The notes beneath the pieces are model-generated. The model worked only from the letters and a program-made list of their open reading frames with translations, was not told the origin of the DNA and made no database searches. This document shows positions 41,301-48,056 of a stretch of DNA of 64,000 bases, one piece after another. Every line of letters starts with the position of its first letter. Position 1 is the stretch's first letter. Origin of the DNA: a virus. Made by a program: the position numbers and the translations under genes. The stretch spans positions 1 to 64,000 of the IMG/VR virus record IMGVR_UViG_3300032304_000721, one strand, 5' to 3'.

Positions 41301-44186
41301 TAGACTAGGAGTAACTGCGGTTTGCCAGCCAAACTCTCGATCAAATGTAACTCTGGTACTGTATTCGCGCACAAAGCCAGTACTGAGTGGAACTGTTTGT
41401 CCAGAACTGTTTATGGTATAGTTAAACGAATCCTTGTAAAAATTGTTATCAAAAACAATGTCGCCGATGTTGGTCAAGCTAAGATAAGTCAGTGGAAATC
41501 CTAGTACTAAATCAGGATCAGCATTGCCTATGGCATAACTGAATAAAGGACTGCCTGTGAAGTTTGTGCTAGGGTAGATAGCACGGTCGCCAAAGCTAAC
41601 ACCGTTAGTGTCGTAGATATCAAACAACGGAGGTTGGTTTACACTGATTTTTTGTTGTGCTTTGATCCAGGCCACACCATCATAGTAGTACGATAATCCT
41701 TTTTCAGTGTTGCCACTACGGATCACGGTTGTTTGATCTACCAGTGCTGTGGCAATAGGTGTTAATACAATCACCGGTACATCTACAATGGTAGAATCTT
41801 CAGCATTGGTGTTGGTGATGACAAATTGCACCTCGTACACTGTTCTACGAACTTCTAGATCTAAATCTGCGGCAAAAATAATTGTGCTGCCGTTGATCAA
41901 AGTGTACCCGTCGGTTCCATAGCCAAGAGAGCCGTTGACATTGCTTAAAGCGTCGGTTTGTACAGTGTCAATAATGTCTACCGGTGCTAGACCGTCGGTA
42001 CCAAAATCAAACAGTCTTGTACCAGCACGGTATTCCAGGATTGGCCTGCGGGCACGGAACGCATTGTTCAACACAGGTGTTGTGTTATTGTATTCTGCAC
42101 TGGCTGTAATTACATCAATGTGACACCAACGATTACTACGTGTCCAAGCATTAAGATCTGGACTTGCGCGGTTGATGGTTAAGTAATCTGGCACTGTAGG
42201 TTGATTTAGATTTCCATCAAAGTTGCCAAAATCGTAGGGTGTAGTATCGAACGGAATTGTTTGGTCATTAGTGTAGGTTTCTGGAGTAACATAATCAAGT
42301 ACTGATAACAATTGTATTGCTGTGCCTACTCCTTCTACATAATATTCGTTATTTTGATAACTTGCAGGATAAACATTGCCACGGAATACTACCTTCATAC
42401 CATTAGTAAAAGTTACTCCATTTGGACTAGTATAAGTGGGCGATCCGATAATAGTATCAACATCAATGGTGGTCGACATATCAAGATCAATTATGTTAAA
42501 TCGTCCTACTATTTCTGGATCAGTGCCATCCTGGTAAAATAAAACATTTTTGTCAGCAGTAAGCAATGGAATCTGTTCAAAAAATCCATCTGAGTTTTTG
42601 TACCATCCTGTACTGGAATACTCAGTGCCAAAACCAACTGTAAATTTATTTTCAAGATCTACATTTTCTACAAATTGTAGTGACATGTAGGTGCCGCCGC
42701 CCACAGCAGTTAGATACTGTATGCGCCATACGCTGTATTGTGTAGCTTGGTCTGTGATATAGGTAGTTTGGTCAAACGTAGTGGAGTCAAACGATCCAAT
42801 CCCACTTTCCACATTGCCTGCATTAAGCAAAGGATCAAAAAATGTAGTCTGCTGCCAGCCCCCGGTAAGGGGATTTGAATCCTGTGTAATAAACGCAATG
42901 GTGCGATTTTGTAAATTTGTAATACCATCAATACCATTACGATTGGCCGCAAAAAATGGTTCTAAGAACTGATTATTGATTTGATCAAATTGTAAATCAG
43001 TAACCAAGTCCACCGTACCAATACTGGGCATATTGTAGTAAAAATTCTGTGCGTTGGCCAAAGGCACGTTGAATGTAACTGTACCTAGATCTTCGCCGTT
43101 GTTTTCTACACCCAAGACATCTCGACTACTGATGTTAGGAGTAGCAATTACACGACCGTCAACTCCCGGGTCGGATTGTATAAAAAATCCAGGACCTGTT
43201 GTGCGCGGAGCAGAATAGTCAAAGCTGCCTGCTTCGTTAGTAATCTGTCCTGAGTCAAAATCAGTAGTGTCAAACGGTTGAGTTGATCCTGGATTTACTA
43301 CAGTAAACTGCCCACGCAAATTAAATTGTATATCATTACAATAGTACAGTGTATCGGGTGCGTCTTGTGGTACTGTGAATGTGATTAGACCAGTAGCCGC
43401 ACCGTTGTTAAATACTCCGTCTGAATATATGTTTGTAGTTCCTAAACTAAGCTCGGTCTTGATAAAGAATGACCATGGAAAAGTTTGAGTTAAATTGAAC
43501 ACATAGGTATTGCCACGAATCAAAGTTAATGTTGGATTGGGTGAAAAATCTATGTTCCAACTGCTGGTATCGTTGTTGGTCACACGGAAATTGACGGTTT
43601 CTGTTTGATTCTGAGCTACATTAAAAGTATAGCTGCCGCCGCGAACCAAGGTAATTGTTGGGTTGTCACCGGCGATGCCTGAAAAAGTATATACTCCATT
43701 GGCTCTAGTAACTGTAAAGCTATCAGTTAGCGGAATATCTGTGGCTGACACATCCACTGCTAACGGGCCGCCTGGAAGCCAATAGTACTGGGCATAGTTT
43801 ACAAATTTGTCAAAATCAACAAATGGATCCCAAGTATAATAGTCACTGGTGTAAAGTCTATCAGCATTGTTGGTAACGGCACCTTGTAATTGCAGTGCAT
43901 CGTTGATGCCGGGATAAGTTATGGCATCCACTACCTTGCGAGTGTCTTCAGGATTAACCTGTACTACTCCTGGCTCCAGTTGATAGTCTGTACGAGTCTT
44001 GGTAGGCTCAACCACATACCGGTCATTGGCATTGACTCCAGGACCAATTCGACGTCCAATAAATCCTTGTGTTTGCGTATATTCTGGATTCTGGATCAAC
44101 TGATCTAGAGTAGCAGACAAAAACTGTTTGTTAATTGGCGTTTGAAATATTTCTGGCAGGAATTCTACACTGCGAACTTGTTTCAT
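29364..44186 (-). CDS. Giant virion structural protein, baseplate/tail fibre region (4940 aa)
   Basis: One uninterrupted 14.8-kb frame immediately after gp6 (its ATG shares a base with gp6's stop). The N-terminus (SVEFLPEIFQTPINKQFL, then DFDKFVNYAQYYWLPGGP) resembles large proteins at this locus in marine T4-like phages. Domains seen: two cupredoxin-like strands at about 175-260 (LVRGGSYTFNV, LIRGNTYVFNL); carbohydrate-binding-like AW-x-NT-x-Y-x-x-G motifs at about 1922, 3910 and 4037; and about seven FG-GAP-type repeats between about 2330 and 3200 (such as FGTAVNYRNGRLLVGAPGSD), suggesting a beta-propeller. Many IDVxGDGST-like beta repeats occupy the C-terminal region. It probably replaces gp7/gp8 or forms long fibres; surface binding is inferred. 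No frameshift is seen. Confidence 0.8.
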   Translation of the reverse strand: MKQVRSVEFLPEIFQTPINKQFLSATLDQLIQNPEYTQTQGFIGRRIGPGVNANDRYVVEPTKTRTDYQLEPGVVQVNPEDTRKVVDAITYPGINDALQLQGAVTNNADRLYTSDYYTWDPFVDFDKFVNYAQYYWLPGGPLAVDVSATDIPLTDSFTVTRANGVYTFSGIAGDNPTITLVRGGSYTFNVAQNQTETVNFRVTNNDTSSWNIDFSPNPTLTLIRGNTYVFNLTQTFPWSFFIKTELSLGTTNIYSDGVFNNGAATGLITFTVPQDAPDTLYYCNDIQFNLRGQFTVVNPGSTQPFDTTDFDSGQITNEAGSFDYSAPRTTGPGFFIQSDPGVDGRVIATPNISSRDVLGVENNGEDLGTVTFNVPLANAQNFYYNMPSIGTVDLVTDLQFDQINNQFLEPFFAANRNGIDGITNLQNRTIAFITQDSNPLTGGWQQTTFFDPLLNAGNVESGIGSFDSTTFDQTTYITDQATQYSVWRIQYLTAVGGGTYMSLQFVENVDLENKFTVGFGTEYSSTGWYKNSDGFFEQIPLLTADKNVLFYQDGTDPEIVGRFNIIDLDMSTTIDVDTIIGSPTYTSPNGVTFTNGMKVVFRGNVYPASYQNNEYYVEGVGTAIQLLSVLDYVTPETYTNDQTIPFDTTPYDFGNFDGNLNQPTVPDYLTINRASPDLNAWTRSNRWCHIDVITASAEYNNTTPVLNNAFRARRPILEYRAGTRLFDFGTDGLAPVDIIDTVQTDALSNVNGSLGYGTDGYTLINGSTIIFAADLDLEVRRTVYEVQFVITNTNAEDSTIVDVPVIVLTPIATALVDQTTVIRSGNTEKGLSYYYDGVAWIKAQQKISVNQPPLFDIYDTNGVSFGDRAIYPSTNFTGSPLFSYAIGNADPDLVLGFPLTYLSLTNIGDIVFDNNFYKDSFNYTINSSGQTVPLSTGFVREYSTRVTFDREFGWQTAVTPSLVRQQFQFTYDGSPLLLDVAVNANTTVPAVQIYANGQFQEAYNYQYTVGSNTTTINLLTTYVPGDLIEVTVLSDQVSVAGFYEVPINLENNPLNGNSNQFTLGTIRNHYIGLAENLIALQGPAIGPNNTRDLGNIVPYGLQILQQSSPLTLTGYFMRDANYDIFASLAYNSTEYIKFKSQLLNAVTTFGIADYDNWTVAKLLDQSIAQITAGRTDLNPFYWSDMLPTGTVFTSNSYTVNPITTNTFNTTQTYSFTESNYLGLCVYVNDVLLTRNYQYVVSTEGPTLTISIPLTVGDVVTINEYADTAGNFVPNTPTKLGLYPKYEPKIFLDEDYVNPTPVIQGHDGSITVAFGDIRDQVLLEFEQRIFSNLKNDGNPPPLVAEDVIPGYFRTTDYTQAEVTQILGENFLAWVGANKLDYTAQTYIADNEFTYNYSQAGNRLDQAPLLGAWRGIYRYFYDTLTPNITPWEMLGLSEQPEWWENTYGPAPYTSDNLVLWEDLAAGLVKDPVVPYINPKYIRSELTDVIPVDSQGQLLPPFYSVMGAYNPQGFVKSWQVGDGGPVEASWWSSSSYPFAVMRLLILTRPAEFFSLFADRDLYKYSAEFDQYLYKGRYRIQPQNIQVYGNGVSKASYINWIVDYNQQLGIDSTDALTTDLANLDVRLCYRAASFITQQNLAMYLEKGSPNSQNSSLLIPPESYNLLLYKNQPFNRINYSAVIVEVVDGGYSVYGYSTVNPYFSTLASQVAGLTQTLTGGNISVTVPKQYTDRTVQIPYGYTFTNLTSVVDFLLSYGQYLASQGLTFIAQENGYTLNWIQMAQEFLYFANQGWATGTIINLNPSATQVISFRAGAVVDSIVTYTPENLLLDQNRQAFNARNLIIQREGNTFTLNPEPSGNQTISYLQLKFTDYEDMVVLDNRTIFNDLIYNTVTGERQSRLKLIAATSTQWNGTLNAQGFILNQNNVVAWKANTKYTKGDIVIYKNSYWQAATIVQPKLKFEYADWYKSNYDAVQQGLLQNLATKADQLANSYNTQTANLNRDNDLLAYNLIGFNPRQYMVDLDLSDTSQISLYQQFIKTKGTTQATDLFTQVNFNELSAQYNIYENWGILVGTYGANANRSWFEIALNEAVLTGNPSTVQIVQPGTESQADQAILLSNLWAESYAIPNTNILPTTYSTDSDTALPTAGYVNINDVDITVFNLNDPNNIAANLSTVGNGTTIWVAQDNSYDWNIYQCAQVTGRVTQITDNLNGTSRAQFSTTVDLAVGDLIIIRYFSDVVDGVYRVLSRPTIDTVVIQYAFTNSNQTTLTGVGIAFYLQTMRVAQASDVSTLPYVNQLIPGATAWVDNDGSGHWQVLQKTNPFASIDTLSANNPEVNSLFGTSVSQSANNYALLVGAPAAANGAGSVYTYRLGDVNDYVENTDLLLLATDTSGYGCSVDFGNRTWAVAGANTSNSGAGYATILYLVPGSNDYIQTQLLVAPDENFSATGFGTAVQISDNERWMYISAPEANQVYAYGRVDVPNQSVTYVTDGTTATFVYNNDIMIDPTYPDQLLVTFNNSLQVYGTDYIINDVLVQFLNPPSANNVVRIRRRSSVQLDFETYLGVVQNSTTGAGSGATFTVTNTRGDYSVSLSAPGINYVVGNQLTISYLQVDPTGSAANNITVTVTEVTSGGITGFTWTGNGVDNTSVFSLTNYLYTVTTYDSFTVLVDGVLQRPYIDYTFSSGTLTFVTVPAPGAIIAVQSATVGAYWQYVNTLDSNYYPITVDPNAQLGHSLTTNTVGTQILAGAPYDSAVDAEGDTIPNAGAVYAFDRSVVRYIITDASQLIYAIPGDYDNPVAVVLNNQYLTDTAQYINGQFTINGSTIVLSSSVSLTVGDTLEIETNQFQFVQRFTADNVIDESQFGHSIDICPTSCSVYVGAPLDSSASGVPQAGMVERQVNQSRLYGIITSTVANPTLIAGDTIRINHIEVAVPNSPNNTVAGLVAAINSAGIPNVVAANATNVILTGDGITKIFNVGNIYSAASAYTTLVYIDDVLQTAGVNYSYNNTLQQIAFVSTPVLGAEILVVAGRMTVSVINLAAAEQFNKLTVLPGVAADDSTIGSAFYDLGFVTYAYAQTITSPAPTDFAQFGAAVNVNSSATNLVVGAPNGSVYEPTTFDAGKTYFDDRSTTFFGFISNSGVVFTYDFLPSADSSVANPGQFVFGQQVYTTTLATGDLFGTAVNYRNGRLLVGAPGSDLGDSTGNYGGVSVLNNANDAAVWQVIYSQQPMVDVNLINSVYSYDKLLNSTQTYFDFIDPLQGKILGVARRNIDYIGAVDPASYNTGTVHNIGTSWGPSHEGEIWWDTNSVRFIDANQDNIDYASRRWGQVFPGSTIDIYQWIASSVPPVNYTGTGTPLSTTSYTVYSSINNQGLLITTYYFWVAGINTVATAQGKTLSATAIASYILNPLSSGLPYIAALSANSVAIYNADTLLSAFDTILHIEYDRQAPGGDNDIHTEYAFIADGKADAFLNANLYRKFLDSFCGVTTAGAAVPDPLLSPGMQYGVQFRPRQSMFVNRFTALENYLGYANTVLAQYPISETRSFNLLNSSEPTPAANTGAWDFEVATLEILAYQDLNVVPIGYLYLVQTDTSQNGRWTIYEVALGTLPGERVLNLVQVQNYDTPLYWNYINWYLPGYNSSIQPVATVANTAGLQTLSLSTAPVGSSVKVTANGQGKFEIYLRTALGWDRVGLEDGTIEFSSVLWDYTAGGFGFDVEVFDANYFDQEPVIETRQIIKAINEELFIDDLLINRNQALILTFKFIYSEFTSPNWLFKSSYINVDHVIRGLLPYELYQPDNQTFVLDYLNEVKPYHVQNLAFNLIYDGIDTYPGALTDYDVPAYWNTTLDLPQFISPVLTPYTYSDSVNQSFISDAASNAQIWLERPWSDWFNNYTLSVDSIAVIDTTTTYVTVPVITIGAEWQANTAYTVGEQIAYRNNLYTVTVAGTTNSTAPTVTAGSVVNGTVTLTYTGPRAQATAVLRANRTISTVTVTVAGSGYLTTPLIAINGTYPNFTTSAIKLVPVMGNNLVRSIKTTIKYDRYQYVTTIYEWQADVVYAEGEQVRWNNLVWSADATQSSSVFVVEDWTLVDADSLSGVDRTMGFYVPTVNMPGLSLPLLIDGVSYPGVQVDAPDFNQNTGFDVGNYDINPFDNISFDENGRPTYDPAILDARYSSQYIDPYLGTRATDINVDGGEYVGPYSSHAPEELVPGSEFDTLDLRVYTRPGADWLQRGHGFPSANVKYTLSLSELSLSFAGLLPYTALVTVANQTQSIDLHLGSDYTVDYVAQTVTMIPGGNVQAGNVIVITAYEIGGGNQLYKNIYNGADVGNTVTVPVAYYTATGSEQIQEFVIFVNGVITTDYTYAADGDQNTTVTFDTTYTNTDSITLYVIAPTVVNATTIDYSWSMPQTQLINGVTSVLTYTLDNNLEYVNPDSVIVTVNGVRARTAAGIRHIGDGSTAYTLPDRLGFSQSLIVDNEVHVYVDNEPQILLVDFILEPYDGTPREVIFITEPPVDSEILIYVITNTQCYVNGNQLVFNLGNGLVPVTGDVIAVTTWNDTRQQQILSQCFVGPVTTGVTVVEPYDSTDFDVGLITNAPGSYDYSSGITVTANNLDMGVVITDPDRLLVSLNGRRLFNNIGFTVSGTEVILTSGILSAADVVMITQFTNFVVPESMAFRIFQDMRGVQATYRITPETTTTTTAAVTVNADIIYVDNANTLAEPNFDINVWGVATIDAERIMYRYRDTVNNTISGLMRGTAGTAVTAHDNGAIVYNMGRGNLLPEQYQDYIVSTSTLGDGTTTVFTADNINLTPEDSTLRLDALEVYVGGFKQSEHFIGDGSTVGFALTGIVALTDSIVTVNGAVQTNVTDYSITETTLTFVTAPEAESIVQVSGYTLVASNPAEIVFETAPATGSEVTMLVRRGVTWYEQGTGTASNGNPLQITETQAARFLRGL

Positions 44187-47100
44187 TAAATTACTCCACT
44201 GCCAGGCGCAGTCTGTAGATTAGTGCTGGTCAAGGCAGTGATAACTTCTATATCATTCACTGTGGCTCCGTTAACAAAAATTTGATTAGGAGCCGATCTA
44301 ATTTCATATAGGTCACCAAAACTCTTTTGTGTGTCCAGCGGAACTAATACTACACTGCTGACAACGTCAGAAATGTTTTGATGGATGTAGGCTGCAAGTT
44401 CACTAAAGTAGAAAGTGTCACCAAAGTTCCAATTGTCCAGACTAAAATACGCATTTATGTTGGACACTACTAAATTCTTGATAGTGCTGACACTGGCAGT
44501 GCTGCCAAATGCTCGAATGACCTTAATTGTGGCTCTCAATGCTGGCTCGGCCTTTTGTCCAAACAAGGGCTGAAAATCTACTGTATTAAGAATCATGTTG
44601 TCAGATATCATTTTGTAATTTTGCAAGCCTTGATAAGCAGTATTTAACTCATCTATAGTTGGAGCCGAGGGCTCTGTAACAGTACCGGTAGTGTCTTGTA
44701 ACCAATTGATATAGGCAGTGTAATAAGCATTGGTGACCACGTACACATCAATAATGTTGGTAGATCCTGGATCAATTCTGCTGGTCAGCGGACTATTGTG
44801 ACGATACTGGAAGTACAAGTCTTGACGACCTACACGGGCTATGTAATCATAGGTCACAGTTAGTGTAGGATTGTCTAAGCTATCTACTCCTAGGATGTAA
44901 AATGTTCCAGCTGTATAATTAATTGTGGTGGCACTGGTAGGATTATAAGCATAAAATACTTGGCCAGTCACATACTGTGTCTGCACTGCTTGTATGTCTG
45001 CTAAAGTTGCATAATCACTGTTGATTATGCCTGCTTCAATTAACAAATAACGTTGCAAGTTATCAAAGTCCACTGTGGCTTGGAAGAATACTAATTTCTG
45101 AGTAGAATCTACCGCGGGTGCAACAATTTCGTCAAAGAAATCTGGATTGACTGGTGCCGCATCTCCACCGGTTCTATCAAAACTAACCACAACCTGGAAG
45201 TCGTCAACAAGCCCATCACTAAGCACAGGTTGGTCAATGATAGTCAGCACATTGTCTGCGCCCATTGGTGTAGCACTATCTGGTTGGCTGTTAACCTTGA
45301 GCACATTGATGTAATCACGGATTACTGTGCCTGTTCTGCTGTCGTAGATAGGATCACTGGTGTAAAAGAAAAATCTAGTTTGTAGAACACTACCAAAGTA
45401 ATATTCTAAACTTCTTGAAACTACAGTGTAGGTTGATCCACTATAGGTGGCTTGTATTAACCAGCTAGCGTCAAGATTTGCACCTGCGGTGCTTTGTGCA
45501 TTGGCTTGACTCCAATCTGCATTTACCGCAAGATTACTAGAAGTAATCACATACCAAGTGTCAGTAAGATTATTATATCCTAAGCCAAAGTTTTGATTTA
45601 GAGCAATTTGAGCCACCACAGTTTGTTGCACACTGGTAGGAATGTCTGTGGTAAACACTGGAATCACTTGCACAGGAATTGCACCAGTGGGTACATAATT
45701 ATTTAATACCACTGGGCCAACACCCGATGGCAAATTGCCTAGACCTTGTGCTGTCCCTGCCAGATACACTGCTGTAGGACTAGCCCATATTGTAAGTTTT
45801 TCATCGGGCTGGATAGGTGTGCCAACAGCCAATCGATTGGTAGCAGTAAAATAATATCCAGTGGGCGCTGCAAACTCAACCAGGCTGCCTTCGGTAATAT
45901 ATCGGCCACTGTTGCTGGTAAAGGTCCCAATGGCCACTGGATTGCCTAGTTCATTTTCAAAATAGCCTGTAGTTTCGTTGGTTATAGATGTACTTTGATT
46001 CCAGGTGTAGTTTAGTACCGCTAGATTAGGGCGTGGAAAATTAGCATAGTAAAATTGTTGCAGGCCTGCCCTCAGCGCCAACGGATTGATTTGATTGATT
46101 ACCGCATCACTGATGTCATTTGTGGTCAACCAACTGAACTGAAACGTATACAGGTTATCAGATTCATACAAGGCGCCGTCGCTGGCAAATATGTTGGTGC
46201 TGGAATATTTTCCTGTTCCATCCACTAGGTCAAGATAGCGACTGGTTCCAATACTGGCACGATTGATGGCTGTACTTTTGAGAATGCTGGTGTATTGGGT
46301 AAATGGAAAGTTTGTGTAGTCTTCACCGTTAACCATGCGATTTTGCGTGTAGTACTGAGCTGGAGCACGTTGTTTGATCTCTGCAATAGTTTCACGTGCC
46401 TGAGCATTGGTCACTGGCTCTGTGATACCGCAAGTGAATGTCAGTGTTTCAATTTGTCCTGTACGACTTATGTAACTAATAGGTACAGCTACACTTTGCA
46501 TTTCCACAGGATTGATAATGTAGGTCAGGCCGTTGCTGGCGCGAACATAGGTGCGGAACGTGCCAACCGGTATGGTGGCAAATATACCATCACCAAAATT
46601 TAAAGTAATTTGATCATTGGTTCTACTGCTGACACTATAGATATCTCTTGTGCCCGGGGCCAGCTGTTCTACTGCGGCCGCATATACGCTTTGCACTCTT
46701 TCCCAAAGCCCTGCAATATTACCCAAGTTATCTAACTGATACAGCCAGATATCGGTGTTGTTGATGCCTTCAATGTTGATGGCCACTGCACGATTGTCAA
46801 TTCGCTCAGGCAAATTAAAATCTTGATTTTGTAATACCCCTTGTTTGAACAAGAAGAAAAATCCTGTATTGTCGCTGAGGAATCCTTGTTGGTCGTTACG
46901 GAACAGCACATTGAACTGCCCGTTGGGCAATGGAGCCGGTTCGTAAACAAAATCTTCACCAATGGATGTGGCATTAACCACTTCAAATGGCATGTTCACA
47001 GTGTCTACTGTGGCTGTGTATGGAATTACTGGCAAGAATCCAGGCACTAGATTAATGGTGTATTCCTGTGTGTCTACCCCTAAAATTGTTTGTCGATTAC

Positions 47101-47620
47101 CGGGATTGCCAAATTTTTGTGCGTTGGTTAAACTGGCATTGATAATTGTGATAAACTGTTCTTGCCAGTCAAGATTTGTAGGGTCAGCCCAGTTGACTGT
47201 AAGGTTGGCTAGATTAATGCCGTTGTAGTCAGTAAGACTTTCTGTAGTTGAGACAGAAAATACTTTAAGATATCCACTTGCTTCTGTGTTACGTTTGGCA
47301 GTATAACTAACTAAATTTGCAAGTTTAACAACACTGTCTCTGCGTTCTGCTGTGTCAAGGTAGTTTTCTCTTGTGTTTAAATCTGTGCGAAATGCTAGAC
47401 TTTGGCCCATAAAAGCCATGACATCAAGCAGAGCAATAAACTCACTTGACTCAATATAATCGTTAAATGTTTCTGGGTAATACAGGCGCAAATAATCCAC
47501 AAAACTCTTGCGAAGTGTTTCAAAATCGTAGCTTTGAAAATCAGCTTCACGGTAGGTTTGATAGATTCGTTTCCAATCTTCAACACCAAAAATCACAGTT
47601 TGTCTTGAGGTTGTGGCCAT
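44186..47620 (-). CDS. gp6: Baseplate wedge subunit gp6
   Basis: The N-terminus (VEDWKRIYQTYREADFQSYD, then YYPETFNDYIESSEFIALLD and LAFRTDLNTRENYLDTA) is the hallmark of T4-superfamily gp6, which forms the baseplate wedge ring that opens on contraction. At 1144 residues it is much longer than T4 gp6 (about 660), with beta-rich insertions in the second half. Enlarged gp6 proteins are usual in marine relatives. It follows gp25 by 46 bases, with a CATAAATA late promoter motif between them, and precedes the giant gene with a one-base overlap. Confidence 0.93.
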   Translation of the reverse strand: MATTSRQTVIFGVEDWKRIYQTYREADFQSYDFETLRKSFVDYLRLYYPETFNDYIESSEFIALLDVMAFMGQSLAFRTDLNTRENYLDTAERRDSVVKLANLVSYTAKRNTEASGYLKVFSVSTTESLTDYNGINLANLTVNWADPTNLDWQEQFITIINASLTNAQKFGNPGNRQTILGVDTQEYTINLVPGFLPVIPYTATVDTVNMPFEVVNATSIGEDFVYEPAPLPNGQFNVLFRNDQQGFLSDNTGFFFLFKQGVLQNQDFNLPERIDNRAVAINIEGINNTDIWLYQLDNLGNIAGLWERVQSVYAAAVEQLAPGTRDIYSVSSRTNDQITLNFGDGIFATIPVGTFRTYVRASNGLTYIINPVEMQSVAVPISYISRTGQIETLTFTCGITEPVTNAQARETIAEIKQRAPAQYYTQNRMVNGEDYTNFPFTQYTSILKSTAINRASIGTSRYLDLVDGTGKYSSTNIFASDGALYESDNLYTFQFSWLTTNDISDAVINQINPLALRAGLQQFYYANFPRPNLAVLNYTWNQSTSITNETTGYFENELGNPVAIGTFTSNSGRYITEGSLVEFAAPTGYYFTATNRLAVGTPIQPDEKLTIWASPTAVYLAGTAQGLGNLPSGVGPVVLNNYVPTGAIPVQVIPVFTTDIPTSVQQTVVAQIALNQNFGLGYNNLTDTWYVITSSNLAVNADWSQANAQSTAGANLDASWLIQATYSGSTYTVVSRSLEYYFGSVLQTRFFFYTSDPIYDSRTGTVIRDYINVLKVNSQPDSATPMGADNVLTIIDQPVLSDGLVDDFQVVVSFDRTGGDAAPVNPDFFDEIVAPAVDSTQKLVFFQATVDFDNLQRYLLIEAGIINSDYATLADIQAVQTQYVTGQVFYAYNPTSATTINYTAGTFYILGVDSLDNPTLTVTYDYIARVGRQDLYFQYRHNSPLTSRIDPGSTNIIDVYVVTNAYYTAYINWLQDTTGTVTEPSAPTIDELNTAYQGLQNYKMISDNMILNTVDFQPLFGQKAEPALRATIKVIRAFGSTASVSTIKNLVVSNINAYFSLDNWNFGDTFYFSELAAYIHQNISDVVSSVVLVPLDTQKSFGDLYEIRSAPNQIFVNGATVNDIEVITALTSTNLQTAPGSGVI

Positions 47621-47639
47621 AGTTATTCCAATGTTAAAG

Positions 47640-47647
47640 TATTTATG
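47640..47647 (-). promoter_or_regulatory. Late-type promoter CATAAATA before gp6
   Basis: CATAAATA on the minus strand (47647-47640) lies about 20 bases before the gp6 ATG at 47620. It matches the T4 late -10-like element at seven of eight positions and is followed by a plausible short leader containing GGAA. Confidence 0.55.
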
Positions 47648-47666
47648 GAACTAATAATCTGGGTAG

Positions 47667-48041
47667 TTAAACGACGGTGGCTGTGCGTTGTTGCTGATCA
47701 AAAAACAGGCTTAACTGTTGCGCTGTAGTACTGGGTGCCACTGCCAATCCTAGTTGTATTAGGATGCCGTTTTGTTGAGGGAATATCTGTATGCCACTAA
47801 TATAGAGCCTAGGATCTCCAGCACACACACGCTGTATTTCTGTGTAGATTGCCGATTCTGTTTCAGGAGTCTGATTTTCAAACAGGTAATTCCAGATCAC
47901 TGTTCCGTAGCCAGGACGACCTACTAGTTCGCCTTGACGTATGTTAAAGGCATTGAGTAGGTCAATTTTGATCAGATCAAAGTCCACGGCAGTGAATTTT
48001 TTGTTTTGACCTATGGTGTTGAATCCAATAAATGTGGGCAT
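47667..48041 (-). CDS. gp25: Baseplate wedge subunit gp25
   Basis: A 124-residue protein of the GPW/gp25 family, close to T4 gp25 in size (132). Gp25 sits in the inner baseplate and helps start sheath assembly. Visible features are FDLIKIDLLNAFNIRQGE, the characteristic GRPGYGTVIWNYLFENQT, and SGIQIFPQQNGILIQL. It lies directly before gp6, the order seen in T4-like marine phages. An AGTAAATA sits 4 bases upstream of the ATG, too close to be a normal leader-producing promoter. Confidence 0.92.
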   Translation of the reverse strand: MPTFIGFNTIGQNKKFTAVDFDLIKIDLLNAFNIRQGELVGRPGYGTVIWNYLFENQTPETESAIYTEIQRVCAGDPRLYISGIQIFPQQNGILIQLGLAVAPSTTAQQLSLFFDQQQRTATVV

Positions 48042-48056
48042 GTTGTATTTACTCTA

